Below, one piece after another: positions 26,877 to 35,679 of a stretch of 64,000 nt of DNA. Source of the DNA: Brevibacterium spongiae (GTDB lineage Bacteria; Actinomycetota; Actinomycetes; Actinomycetales; Brevibacteriaceae); the NCBI RefSeq assembly GCF_026168515.1, contig NZ_CP093443.1, forward strand, positions 744,001-808,000, given 5' to 3'. Positions within the stretch are counted from its first letter, which is position 1. Every line of letters starts with the position of its first letter. A program made the translations under genes and the position numbers. Under the pieces are notes generated by a model, which worked only from the letters and a program-made list of their open reading frames with translations, had not been told where the DNA came from and made no database searches.

Positions 26877-27728
26877 ATGCAGGATCGGGAGCCCCTCGAT
26901 GGCGTCACAGTTATCTCTTTGGCGGTGAACTTACCGGGCCCACTGGCCGCTGCCCGCCTACAGTCTTTGGGTGCGCGCGTCATCAAGGTCGAACCGCCGC
27001 AGGGCGACCCGTTGACCTTCGCGGTCCGCGAGTACTACGACGAGCTGACGGTCGGGCAGGACGTCGTGACGATCGATCTCAAAGATCCGACCGGGTGCGA
27101 ACGCCTCGACACTCTCGCAGCCGAGGCCGATATCGTCCTCACCGCCATGCGGCCACGCGCCGCAGCCGCACTCGGTCTGCCCGAACTCATCGACCGCCAC
27201 AACCTCGTCCACGTCGAAATCGTCGGCTTCTCCGGCGACCGAGCCGATGTTCCCGGCCACGACCTGACCTACCAGGCCGCCCACGCCACACTCGTCCCGG
27301 GAACCATGCCCACCGTTCCGATCGCCGATGTCCTCGGCTCGGAGAACGCCGTCGTCGCCGCGCTCGCCGGTCTGCGCCAGCGAGACCTGCGACAGCGAGA
27401 CCTGCGCGCCCCCGGACAGGGCGGTGGAATCGTCCGCCGGGTCGTCCTCGACGAGGCGGCAGCCTGGGCGGCAGGGCCGGCACGGCACGGATTGAGCTCT
27501 CCGGGCGGCCACCTCGGCGGGGGTTCCCCGTTCTATCGCACCTATGCCACCGCCGATGGGCACGTTGCGGTCGCGTGCATCGAACCGCACTTCGCCAAGG
27601 CGCTGGCCACGCAGCTCGGGTCCGAGCACGAGCAGCTGAAACGGGCCTTCGCGGCGCAGCCGACGGCGCATTGGACCGACTTCGCCGCAGAGCACGATCT
27701 GCCGATCGAAGAGATCGCGCACCAATGA
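26877..27728 (+). CDS. CaiB/BaiF CoA-transferase family protein, short
   Basis: 283 residues against about 380-400 for the usual family member. The N-terminal VTVISLAVNLPGPLAAARLQ, LGARVIKVEPPQGDP and the GHDLTYQA segment are typical class III CoA-transferase features. The aspartate nucleophile expected in the middle of the N-terminal domain is not where I would place it, so activity is uncertain; such short proteins are often annotated as alpha-methylacyl-CoA racemase-like. Residues QRDLRQRDLR are a local duplication. AGGAG precedes ATG 26877. Followed by an acyl-CoA dehydrogenase. Confidence 0.75.
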   Translation: MQDREPLDGVTVISLAVNLPGPLAAARLQSLGARVIKVEPPQGDPLTFAVREYYDELTVGQDVVTIDLKDPTGCERLDTLAAEADIVLTAMRPRAAAALGLPELIDRHNLVHVEIVGFSGDRADVPGHDLTYQAAHATLVPGTMPTVPIADVLGSENAVVAALAGLRQRDLRQRDLRAPGQGGGIVRRVVLDEAAAWAAGPARHGLSSPGGHLGGGSPFYRTYATADGHVAVACIEPHFAKALATQLGSEHEQLKRAFAAQPTAHWTDFAAEHDLPIEEIAHQ

Positions 27729-27815
27729 CCCCACCAGGACGAGTGACCCCACCGGGTCGAGTCGCCTCACCGGACGCAGCGACCCACTGGAACAGATGAC
27801 CCCACCAGACAGGAG
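27726..27815 (+). repeat. Five degenerate 18-bp tandem units after the CoA transferase stop
   Basis: The units TGACCCCACCAGGACGAG (27726), TGACCCCACCGGGTCGAG (27744), TCGCCTCACCGGACGCAG (27762), a 17-bp diverged copy (27780) and TGACCCCACCAGACAGGAG (27797) fill the whole spacer. The first begins at the stop codon and the last supplies the AGGAG ribosome site of the acyl-CoA dehydrogenase. Confidence 0.8.
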
Positions 27816-27823
27816 ACGAGAGC

Positions 27824-28978
27824 ATGATTCTTGACGGATACCGCGGTGGATGGGAAACCGCGGAGACGGACGATCTGCGCGATCTGGCACGCGGATTCTT
27901 CGCCAAGGAGATCGTGCCGAACCAGGCCCGCTTCGCCGAGGCGAAGCAGGTCGACCGCGAACTGTGGAACCGCGCCGGCGAGGCCGGGCTGCTCTGCATC
28001 TCGATCCCGGAGGAATACGGGGGAGGCGGAGGCACCTTCGCCCACGAGGCCGTCATCCTCCAGGAACAGGGCTTCATCGGCGACGCCGCATGGGCCAACA
28101 GCGTGCACTCGACGATCATCTCCCACTACATCAACGCCTTCGGCACCGAGGATCAGAAGCGCAGATGGCTGCCGGGCATGGCCTCCGGCGAGCTCGTCGC
28201 CGCCATCGCGATGACCGAGCCCGGCACGGGCTCGGACCTGCAGAACGTGCAGACGAAGGCACTCCGCGACGGCGACGAGTACGTCATCAACGGAGCGAAG
28301 ACCTTCATCTCCAACGGCACCCACGCCGATCTCGTGGTCATCGTCGCCCGCACCGGAGACGCACCCGGCGCCAAGGGACTCTCCCTCATCGTCGCCGAGG
28401 TGGCCGACCTGCCCGGATTCTCGCGCGGTCGCGTACTCGACAAGATCGGGCAGCGGGGTCAGGACACTCGTGAGCTGTTCTTCGAGGACATGCGGGTTCC
28501 CATCGAGAACCTCCTCGGCGGCGAAGAGGGACGCGGCTTCGTCCAACTCATGCAGCAGCTGCCGCAGGAACGCCTGTCCATCGCCGTCGGCGCCGCCGCC
28601 ACCACCGAGGCCGCGGTGCGCGAGGCCATCTACTATGCGAAGGAGCGTGAGGCATTCGGGCAGCCGATCCTCGGCTTCCAGAACACGAAGTTCGTGCTCG
28701 CCGAATGCGCGACCGAAGCCTTCGCCGCACGCAGCTTCGTCGACCACCTCATCGCCGCCCACACCGCCGGCACACTGACGACCGAGCAGGCATCGGCCGG
28801 CAAGTACTGGGCCGCGGACGTTCAGAACTCGGTCATCGACCGGTGCCTGCAGGTCTTCGGCGGGTACGGCTACATGCTCGAATACCCGATCGCCCGGATG
28901 TACGCCGACGCACGGGTGCAGAAGATCTACGGCGGAACGAACGAGATCATGAAGGAGCTCATCGCCCGCGGGCTGTGA
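27824..28978 (+). CDS. Acyl-CoA dehydrogenase
   Basis: 384 residues, full length. The AMTEPGTGSD flavin-site signature near residue 128 and the catalytic glutamate in KIYGGTNEIMKE at the C-terminus are intact. FAD-dependent alpha,beta-desaturation of an acyl-CoA. With the CoA transferase-like gene and divergent TetR it forms a small fatty or branched-acid catabolic unit; the chain-length specificity cannot be read. Confidence 0.92.
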   Translation: MILDGYRGGWETAETDDLRDLARGFFAKEIVPNQARFAEAKQVDRELWNRAGEAGLLCISIPEEYGGGGGTFAHEAVILQEQGFIGDAAWANSVHSTIISHYINAFGTEDQKRRWLPGMASGELVAAIAMTEPGTGSDLQNVQTKALRDGDEYVINGAKTFISNGTHADLVVIVARTGDAPGAKGLSLIVAEVADLPGFSRGRVLDKIGQRGQDTRELFFEDMRVPIENLLGGEEGRGFVQLMQQLPQERLSIAVGAAATTEAAVREAIYYAKEREAFGQPILGFQNTKFVLAECATEAFAARSFVDHLIAAHTAGTLTTEQASAGKYWAADVQNSVIDRCLQVFGGYGYMLEYPIARMYADARVQKIYGGTNEIMKELIARGL

Positions 28979-29285
28979 CTAGGCGTCGAAGGCGAGCCCT
29001 CGCAGCCGCACGGCTCGGGGCGACGGCGGAATTCATCTCACCGTCGCCGCCTCGGTGAATAGTTGAGCACATCCACGGCCGAGAAGTCCGCCGATGCACC
29101 GGACTGCATGACGTTGTTCCTGAATGCCCCTTGAGAAAGCCTCCGAGAAACGTGAGCTTCGCTTGAGTAGATTCTGAACTGTTGAGCAATATGTGTCGAA
29201 AGATGACGATTCGGGCTCACGTTCTGCCACTCGTCGATAGCTTGGGCCTCACCAACCGCGTTTGAAAGTACGGAGTGTGAGCCCC
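28979..29285. other. Intergenic region before the OsmC-like operon
   Basis: About 300 bp without a gene. It contains one CCGCCTCGG motif at 29047-29055 and an AT-richer section from 29110 to 29215 that probably carries the promoter of the downstream operon. No clear -35/-10 pair or terminator was recognised. Confidence 0.4.
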
Positions 29286-29843
29286 ATGAGCATTGACACG
29301 AACAACGGCATCGACACCACGAAGAACATCGACGTCGACCGCCTCAAGGACCTCTCGGAGAAGAACAAGGCCACCCCGGAACAGGGCCGCAAGAAGATCC
29401 AGGTCAAGTCCGTGACCGAGTCCGGATTCCGCAACCTCAACTACGCCCGCGACCACAAACCGTTCCTCATCTCCGAACCGCACCCCCTCCTCGGCGATGA
29501 TCAGGCCCCGAACCCCACCGAGATCGCCCTCGGCGCCCTCGGCTCCTGCATCAACGTCGGCATCCAGGCCATCGCCACCTACCGCGGCGTGACCCTGACG
29601 AAGATCGAGATCGAGCTTGAGGGCGAGATCGACATCTCCGCCGTCTGGGGCGTCGGCGACCTCGACCCGGAGAAGGAACTGGGCATCACGAAGGTGCGCG
29701 CGAATATCTCGCTCGACGGTGACGCCGATGACGCAACGCTCAAGCAGATCAGCGACGACGCCGTGAAGTGGTCACCGGTGGCGAACACCTTCATCCGCCC
29801 CGTCGAACTCGAGACCGCGACGACCACCGGGTCGAACGCCTGA
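29286..29843 (+). CDS. OsmC family protein
   Basis: 185 residues. A single conserved cysteine in LGALGSCINVGIQA near residue 85 and the KIEIELEGEID strand match OsmC-like proteins of the non-Ohr branch; the second Ohr cysteine is absent (NTFIRPVE in its place). ATG 29286 follows GGAG at a long spacing; TTG 29262 is an alternative. It is separated by only two bases from an SfnB-like flavoprotein gene and precedes an ABC importer, an arrangement suggesting thiol/peroxide handling in organosulfur metabolism. Confidence 0.82.
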   Translation: MSIDTNNGIDTTKNIDVDRLKDLSEKNKATPEQGRKKIQVKSVTESGFRNLNYARDHKPFLISEPHPLLGDDQAPNPTEIALGALGSCINVGIQAIATYRGVTLTKIEIELEGEIDISAVWGVGDLDPEKELGITKVRANISLDGDADDATLKQISDDAVKWSPVANTFIRPVELETATTTGSNA

Positions 29844-29845
29844 CC

Positions 29846-31021
29846 ATGAGCACCGAGACCATCAGCAGCCCGACCGACGCACTCACCTCTGAGATCGTCC
29901 CGGCCGAACTGCTTGAAACCATCGCCGAGGCGGCTCCTGCCCTTGATCGGGGAGACCGGCAGGTTTCCGAGTTCCTCCCCGAACTCGGTCGTGCCGGACT
30001 CCTCGACCTCGGTGTGGCCGGCAGGGACGGGCAGGGGGCCAACGGCACCTTGGCCGACCAGGCCGCAGTGATCGAAACGATCGCCCGGCACTCGCTGAGC
30101 CTCGCCTTCTCCGTGTGGGGGCAGCGGATGGCCATCGACTACCTCGCGACCACCGGTGGGGACTTCGCCGACCGGCATCTGGAGAGTCTGCGCCGCGGTG
30201 AGACTATCGGCGTGTCCGGAATGGCCCCGGCGTTCAAGGCCTCCGCCGGTGCCGGCGAACTCGGACTCGAAGTCGGGACCGATGCGAGCGGCACCGATGC
30301 GGGCAACACTGGTGCGGGCGGTACGGATACCGGCCGGCTCGCGCTGCGCGGCAAGCTCGCGTGGGCCTCGAACCTCTATCCCGGCGCGGTCATCGTTTCG
30401 GCCGCCTATGGTTCGCCGTCCGAGACCATCGGTTCCGCCGACCGACAGTCCGGACCGAAGTCGATCGTCGCGTTCTCGGTATCCGAGGACGGCGTCACCG
30501 TCGGCCCGGAACTCGACCTGCTCGCACTCAAGGGCACAGCGTCGACCTCGGTGAGCGTCGACATCAGCGATCTCGACCACGGGCAGGTCATCGGCGAGGA
30601 CTTCACCGGCCTGCTCGCCCGTTGGCGTCCCGTCGCCGCAGTCCTCCAGTCGAGCTTCTGCCTCGGCCTGGCGGCGGCGGCCCACACCGGTGCCGAGGCG
30701 GGACTGCGAGGCATCAACGAAGTCTTCACCGACGACGTCGAGGAAGAAGGACAGGCGCTCAACGAAGCGAAGAGCCGCCTCGGCGAGGTCATCGAACGCA
30801 TCTCCTCGGGTAATCGTCCCGAGCCGAGCGAGGTCCTGTCCCTACGTCTCGAATCCGGTCGAGTGGCCACGGCCGCCTCCGGGCTCGAGATCCGCACGGC
30901 CGGCGGCCGCGGCTACGCCGTCGGTTCGCACGCCAACCGCCGCTTCCGGGAAGCGACGTTCATCCCCGTCCAGTCGCCCTCGGAAGGGCAGCTGCGGTGG
31001 GAGCTCGACCGTCTGGGCTGA
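29846..31021 (+). CDS. Acyl-CoA dehydrogenase-related flavoprotein (SfnB/DszC-like)
   Basis: 391 residues. An acyl-CoA dehydrogenase fold is suggested by the N-terminal helical domain (LPELGRAGLLDLGVAG), the SGMAPAFKAS mid region and the C-terminal EIRTAGGRGYAVGSHANRRF stretch, but the acyl-CoA catalytic glutamate motif is absent. Such homologues serve as flavin-dependent desulfurising or related monooxygenases. Residues about 140-165 are an inserted TDASG-TDAGN-TGAGG-TDTGR repeat. Operon context is an OsmC protein and an ABC importer. Confidence 0.7.
   Translation: MSTETISSPTDALTSEIVPAELLETIAEAAPALDRGDRQVSEFLPELGRAGLLDLGVAGRDGQGANGTLADQAAVIETIARHSLSLAFSVWGQRMAIDYLATTGGDFADRHLESLRRGETIGVSGMAPAFKASAGAGELGLEVGTDASGTDAGNTGAGGTDTGRLALRGKLAWASNLYPGAVIVSAAYGSPSETIGSADRQSGPKSIVAFSVSEDGVTVGPELDLLALKGTASTSVSVDISDLDHGQVIGEDFTGLLARWRPVAAVLQSSFCLGLAAAAHTGAEAGLRGINEVFTDDVEEEGQALNEAKSRLGEVIERISSGNRPEPSEVLSLRLESGRVATAASGLEIRTAGGRGYAVGSHANRRFREATFIPVQSPSEGQLRWELDRLG
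30278..30337 (+). repeat. 15-bp in-frame minisatellite in the SfnB-like gene
   Basis: Four 15-bp units starting at 30278, 30293, 30308 and 30323 (ACCGATGCGAGCGGC and diverged copies) encode Thr-Asp-Ala-Ser-Gly-type pentapeptides inserted between two conserved beta segments. Confidence 0.7.
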
Positions 31022-31055
31022 CCCGGACGATGCGGAGTAGGACGAAGCGTCACGG

Positions 31056-32300
31056 ATGAACACGATCATGAGAACGGGGCCGGCCGCCTCGGCGCTGTCA
31101 CGACGACGGCTGTTGGGACTCGGCGGGGCCGCGGGAGCTGCGGCCCTGCTCAGCGCCTGCACCGCGACGCAGGCTGGAAGCACCGGCATCGCCGCGGCGG
31201 ACTTCGTGCCCTCCCTCGACCCGCCGACGGGGCTCGAGAAACGGCAGCTGACGGTCGGGTACGTGCCGATCACCTGCGGCACCCCGATCGTCACTGCCGC
31301 AGGCCTCGGCGTCTATGAGAAGTACGGACTCGAGGTGACGCTGCGCCGCTATACCGGCTGGGCGGAACTGTGGATCGCGTTCGTCGCCGGTGAACTCGAC
31401 GCCACACAGATGCTCGCGCCTATGCCGCTGGCCATCCACCACAACTTCGCTTCCGGGCAGCGGAACCTGCGCCTGCCGTTCGTGACGAACACGAACGGCA
31501 ACGGGGTCACCGTCGCCCGGTCGCTGCGGGGCACGGTCAAGGGCCCGGAGGACTTCGCCGGGCTGCGCGTCGGCCTTCCCTTCGACTATTCGGTGCACAG
31601 CCTGCTCATGCGCGACTACCTCGCCTCCGGCGGCCTCAATCCGGAGCGTGATGTCGACCTGCGGATCATGCGCCCGGCCGATATGGTCACCGCGCTCGCC
31701 GTGGGCGAACTCGACGCGTTCTGCTTGCCCGACCAGTTCAACCAGCGCGCCGTTGCCGAAGGGGTCGGGTTCATCCACCTGCTCACCAAGGACCTGTGGC
31801 CCGACCACCCGTGTTGCAGCTTCGCCGTCGGCGAGGACTTCGCGAGCGCGAACCCGAACAGCTACGCCGCACTGCTGAGCGCACTGGCAGATGTGTCCCT
31901 GTGGATCGACGAACCGGCACACCGCGCACAGACCGCCGACCTCATGGCCGCCGGATCGGCGCTGGGAATGCCGAAGCCCGTACTTCAAGCCGTGCTGACC
32001 GGGAAATTCGCCGACGGAACCGGTCGCAAGAGGTCCGTGCCCGACAGGATCGGCTTCCAGCCGTACCCACACGAATCCTACGGAGTGTGGATGCTCGACG
32101 CGATGAACCGCGGCGGACTCACCGGCACGCAGAAGTTTGCGCAGGCGGCTGACTATTCGACGGCAGTGCGATCCGTCTTCGATTCGCGCTCGGCTGCGAC
32201 AGTGCTGGACCGCCTCGGCGGGGATACCCGCGAACACTTGTCCGAGACCGTGCTCGGCCGCACCTTCGACCCTCGCCATCCGAAGAAGTGGAGCATCTAG
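31056..32300 (+). CDS. ABC transporter substrate-binding lipoprotein (nitrate/sulfonate/taurine type)
   Basis: 414 residues. The N-terminus has a twin-arginine-like SRRRLLGLGG, a hydrophobic stretch and the lipobox LLSAC, so it is a probable Tat-exported lipoprotein. The mature protein shows VGYVPITCGTPIVTAAGLGV and GVTVARSLRG-type features of the NrtA/SsuA periplasmic-binding class. It would capture a small anion for the following permease and ATPase. Nitrate, an organosulfonate or another oxyanion are all possible; OsmC and SfnB-like neighbours favour an organosulfur compound. Confidence 0.82.
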   Translation: MNTIMRTGPAASALSRRRLLGLGGAAGAAALLSACTATQAGSTGIAAADFVPSLDPPTGLEKRQLTVGYVPITCGTPIVTAAGLGVYEKYGLEVTLRRYTGWAELWIAFVAGELDATQMLAPMPLAIHHNFASGQRNLRLPFVTNTNGNGVTVARSLRGTVKGPEDFAGLRVGLPFDYSVHSLLMRDYLASGGLNPERDVDLRIMRPADMVTALAVGELDAFCLPDQFNQRAVAEGVGFIHLLTKDLWPDHPCCSFAVGEDFASANPNSYAALLSALADVSLWIDEPAHRAQTADLMAAGSALGMPKPVLQAVLTGKFADGTGRKRSVPDRIGFQPYPHESYGVWMLDAMNRGGLTGTQKFAQAADYSTAVRSVFDSRSAATVLDRLGGDTREHLSETVLGRTFDPRHPKKWSI

Positions 32301-32304
32301 ACCG

Positions 32305-33192
32305 ATGAGCAGTCAGACGAGAGGTCAGCTGAGCAGCCAGTCGGAGACCTCGGTGCAGGGGCAGATCTCCGAACAGGGGCAGACGCACGCGACCGCGGGC
32401 GTCGGCAGTGTGCTCAGAATCCGCGGCTTGCTCAAGGCCGGGGGACTCTTCATCGTCCTCGCCGCCGCCTTCATCCTCGCGTGGCAGCTGGTCACAGCCG
32501 GGTACGACGACGGCGGACTCGCCCCGACACCGGCCGCGAGCTGGCACCGCCTCGTCGAAGTCGTGTCGACCGCGTTCGTCTTCGAACCGCCGAACAACGT
32601 CGGAATCGTCTTCCACCTCCTCGCCTCGCTGCGTCGAGTGCTCCTCGGTTTCGGACTCGCCGCGGCCATCGCGATCCCGCTCGGGCTCTTCCTCGGCAGC
32701 AATCGCCTCTTCGAGACCGCCCTCGACCCGATCGTGCAGGTGCTGCGCCCGGTCTCACCCCTGGCGTGGCTTCCCATCGGCCTGGCGATCCTCCGCGATT
32801 CCGAAGCCACCGCGGTCTTCGTCATCTTCATGGCCTCGCTGTGGATCATCCTCATCAACACCATCGACGGCGTCCGCCGCGTCAACCCCCACTTCCTCGA
32901 CCTCGCCCGGACCCTGGAGGCGACCGCCTGGCAGCACACCGTGCGCATCGTCCTGCCCGCCACCGTGCCCGCGATCGTCACCGGACTGCGTACTTCCCTG
33001 TCGACGGCGTGGCTGGTCATCATCGCCGCCGAGATGATCGTCGGCAACCGCGGCATGGGCACCTTCGTCTGGAACGAATGGAACGCCATGAACATCGATT
33101 CGATCGTCGTCGCCATCCTCATCATCGGCGTCGTCGGGTTCCTCCTCGACCGCGCCGTCGCCCAACTCCACCGATTGGTGCCCGCCGCATGA
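32305..33192 (+). CDS. ABC transporter permease (nitrate/sulfonate type)
   Basis: 295 residues with about six membrane segments and the EAA loop EATAWQHTVRIVLPATVPAI that docks on the ATPase. The first about 40 residues are a Gln/Ser-rich hydrophilic leader (SSQSETSVQGQISEQGQ). It starts 4 bp after the binding-protein stop and overlaps the ATPase start (ATGA). Confidence 0.88.
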   Translation: MSSQTRGQLSSQSETSVQGQISEQGQTHATAGVGSVLRIRGLLKAGGLFIVLAAAFILAWQLVTAGYDDGGLAPTPAASWHRLVEVVSTAFVFEPPNNVGIVFHLLASLRRVLLGFGLAAAIAIPLGLFLGSNRLFETALDPIVQVLRPVSPLAWLPIGLAILRDSEATAVFVIFMASLWIILINTIDGVRRVNPHFLDLARTLEATAWQHTVRIVLPATVPAIVTGLRTSLSTAWLVIIAAEMIVGNRGMGTFVWNEWNAMNIDSIVVAILIIGVVGFLLDRAVAQLHRLVPAA

Positions 33193-34055
33193 ACACCTCC
33201 ACTGACACCCTGAGCGATTCCGATCCCAAGGATTGCACCCTCGCCGAGGCGGCCCCGCAGCTGCGTCTGACCGGGATCTCCAAAAGCTTCCGCCGTCCCA
33301 AGGGCGGAACGCAGCAGATCCTCTCCGACGTCTCCTGCGAGATCGGTGCCGGCGAGTTCGTCGCAGTCATCGGTCCCTCGGGGTCGGGGAAGTCGACGCT
33401 GCTGCGCATCCTCGCCGGTCTCGAGACCCCCGACCGCGGGCAGGTCACGCTGACCGGTCAGCCCGTGACCCGCCCCAGCCGACGTATGGGCATGGTGTTC
33501 CAGCAGCACGTCCTCCTGCCGTGGTTGAGCGCCAAGGGGAATGTGCTCTTCGCCCTCGACGCGGCCGGAGGCTCGGCACGCTCTGTCGGGACGTCGGCAC
33601 GCTCCGCTGGGGAACGGGAGGCGATCGCGGACAAGTGGCTCGACCGTGTCGGGCTCAGTGAGGCTGCCGATCTCAAGCCGCACCAGCTCTCCGGAGGCAT
33701 GGCCCAGCGGGTCGGCATCGCCCGCGCCTTCGCACTCGACTCCGAGGTCCTGCTCCTCGACGAACCCTTGGGTGCCCTCGACGCACTGACGAGGTATGCG
33801 CTGCAGCAGCAGCTGCTCGAACTCTCGGAGCACGAGAAACGCACCTTCGTCCTCGTCACCCATGACGTCGACGAGGCGCTGCTGCTGGCCGATCGGATCC
33901 TCGTCCTCTCCCACGGCCCCTCGGCGACCATCCAAGCCGAACTCGACGTGCCGTTCGCTCGGCCGCGTGACCGTGACGCCATCGAAGCCGACCCGGCGTT
34001 TCTCGAGCTGCGCCGGGAACTCCACCACGCACTCACACCGGAGACGACCGACTGA
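33189..34055 (+). CDS. ABC transporter ATP-binding protein (nitrate/sulfonate type)
   Basis: 288 residues. Walker A GPSGSGKST, signature LSGGMAQR, Walker B VLLLDEPLGALD and the switch histidine in LVTHDVDEA are intact. Pairs with the overlapping permease and upstream lipoprotein as a complete importer. A Gly/Ser/Ala-rich insert (AAGGSARSVGTSARSAGE) sits between the Q-loop and signature. Confidence 0.92.
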   Translation: MNTSTDTLSDSDPKDCTLAEAAPQLRLTGISKSFRRPKGGTQQILSDVSCEIGAGEFVAVIGPSGSGKSTLLRILAGLETPDRGQVTLTGQPVTRPSRRMGMVFQQHVLLPWLSAKGNVLFALDAAGGSARSVGTSARSAGEREAIADKWLDRVGLSEAADLKPHQLSGGMAQRVGIARAFALDSEVLLLDEPLGALDALTRYALQQQLLELSEHEKRTFVLVTHDVDEALLLADRILVLSHGPSATIQAELDVPFARPRDRDAIEADPAFLELRRELHHALTPETTD

Positions 34056-34124
34056 CCCTGGCGGGCCGCCTTCGCCGACTGAGGTGGTCGAGCGCCGCTC
34101 AAGTAAGTGACGAAGTGTGCGCAC

Positions 34125-35315
34125 CTACACGGTTGGTGGTGGCGGGTATGCACTCCAGTCGTTGACACTTGCCGAAGTCGCGGGGTTCTGTGGGGTCATT
34201 GAACGTATATAGTCGCCAAGGTAGGGCAGGGAGAATGCAACGTATCCCCACCCGTCGGATTGAACATATCCACTATTGATCAGGCGGGTCTTGTAGATCT
34301 GTGCATATTGTCCGTAAGTGCCCATTCGGTCAGCGATATCGGAGATCTTGCTTCGTCCAGATTCGTCTACTGCCATTGCGTTGACAAAATCTCTGTCGCG
34401 GTCAGACAGATCTTCGTAAACTCGGCTGATGACTCGACGCTGCACAGACTTGATCGCCTTATCATGGGCGATCTGTGCGTCGGTGACTGAGATCGTATCC
34501 TCAGTGGGAGTATTTCTCCATGCATAGTCGCCTGCTAACTGGATCAGGTATGGATAGCCTTGGGTGACTCGGACAAGGAGTTCTAAAGCCTCAGGCGCGA
34601 TAGATCTGCCGGCGATTCGAATGGTCTCTTCGAGGACATGCCTAGTCTCTTTGGGATTCAGACGTCTGAAATCCAAATCGCGAGAGCGCCGGATGAAGGT
34701 TGTGTGATCGTTCTTCGCCAGTTCGTCCAGATCCACCTTGATTCCGGCAAAGGCGATCATGATGTTGGCGCCTTCAGTTTTTGCGTGTGCGACCTCAAGT
34801 GCAAACCGAGACAGCTCGCGCAACCGGACTTTTCCTGACGATACTTCATCGATGGTGATGAGGACTCCGGCTTCACCGTTCAGCGCAGTAGAAAGTGCAA
34901 TAAGGTCATCGCGGAGAAGCGGCTTTACGGTGCGACTCCGGTCGACGTATTCCAAGCCAACTGAGAACTTCCAAATTCCTATGCTGCTGAGCCTGGCGCG
35001 CGTAGTCTCTGTAAGTCGGTTGATCTCTCGCGGGATGGATGACTCAGTGATCCGCTCCATCAGGCCCGAGCTTGCATCGTCTGCAAGGACAATCCATCCG
35101 GCTTCGCGTGCGGCGTCTTGAAGCCGGGACAGCATGGAAGTCTTGCCGGAGCCGCGGAGTCCCGAGACCAACAGGGAATCGTTCTCCCCGAAATCGAGCG
35201 TACGGAAGACCTCAGTTATTTCGTTGAGTTCAGACTGATGGCCGCCGAACACTAGCGGAGGCTTACTGTAGCCCGGTGTAAATGGGCTTGGGCCGTAAAC
35301 ATTTGGGTCAGCCAC
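34125..35315 (-). CDS. Stand-alone AAA/STAND-like ATPase with C-terminal winged helix
   Basis: 396 residues. A FGGHQSELNEI box precedes Walker A SGLRGSGKTSM near residue 60; Walker B is VLITIDEVS near 160, with an arginine-finger-like RRSRDLDFRRLNPKET. The C-terminus (DRDFVNAMAVDESGRSKISD, ...INSGYVQSDGWGYVAFS) is winged-helix-like, as in ORC/CDC6-type and prokaryotic AAA proteins of mobile or defence loci. Base composition is clearly lower in GC than its neighbours. GTG 35315 is chosen for AGGAG 6 bp upstream. No partner gene adjoins it. Function unknown. Confidence 0.7.
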   Translation of the reverse strand: MADPNVYGPSPFTPGYSKPPLVFGGHQSELNEITEVFRTLDFGENDSLLVSGLRGSGKTSMLSRLQDAAREAGWIVLADDASSGLMERITESSIPREINRLTETTRARLSSIGIWKFSVGLEYVDRSRTVKPLLRDDLIALSTALNGEAGVLITIDEVSSGKVRLRELSRFALEVAHAKTEGANIMIAFAGIKVDLDELAKNDHTTFIRRSRDLDFRRLNPKETRHVLEETIRIAGRSIAPEALELLVRVTQGYPYLIQLAGDYAWRNTPTEDTISVTDAQIAHDKAIKSVQRRVISRVYEDLSDRDRDFVNAMAVDESGRSKISDIADRMGTYGQYAQIYKTRLINSGYVQSDGWGYVAFSLPYLGDYIRSMTPQNPATSASVNDWSAYPPPPTV

Positions 35316-35679
35316 TGCAGTCTCCTGCCGACTCGGAGGAATCGTATTTATTTTATTTACTTTAACACCTCGCGCCAGATGGATTGAGGACCTTGTCGGC
35401 GGCAATGCTTTAACGGTGCGGAGACCACCAGCCCTTCGGGTGACTCACCCAAAACGAGCCTGCCTACCTGGAATTGCGACGGGAAGTCCACCATGTGCTC
35501 ACGACGGAATCCAACGCAACCCGATCGAGCATCCAAACGATATTTATTCTATTTATTTGCCAGTGGTCCTCGGATCACGTTGGCGACGATGCAGGGCAAG
35601 GGCCGGCCGCCTCGGTGAGGGTGGTCACCTGAGCGCCCCCTCAAGGCCGCGTGCGTGCGGATGTGGGAAGATTGAGGAC
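35316..35679. other. Low-GC intergenic region flanking the AAA ATPase gene
   Basis: About 360 bp. AT-rich tracts at 35338-35365 and 35540-35570 (ATTTATTTTATTTACTTT and a similar block) probably hold the promoter of the minus-strand ATPase gene. A CCGCCTCGG motif is at 35607-35615. Composition returns to high GC at about 35575, which may mark the right edge of an acquired segment. Confidence 0.5.

Noticed and set aside
29286..34055. Assignment as a nitrate assimilation operon.
   Set aside because: The binding protein is of the broad nitrate/sulfonate/taurine class and no nitrate or nitrite reductase gene is near; OsmC and SfnB-like neighbours fit organosulfur better.
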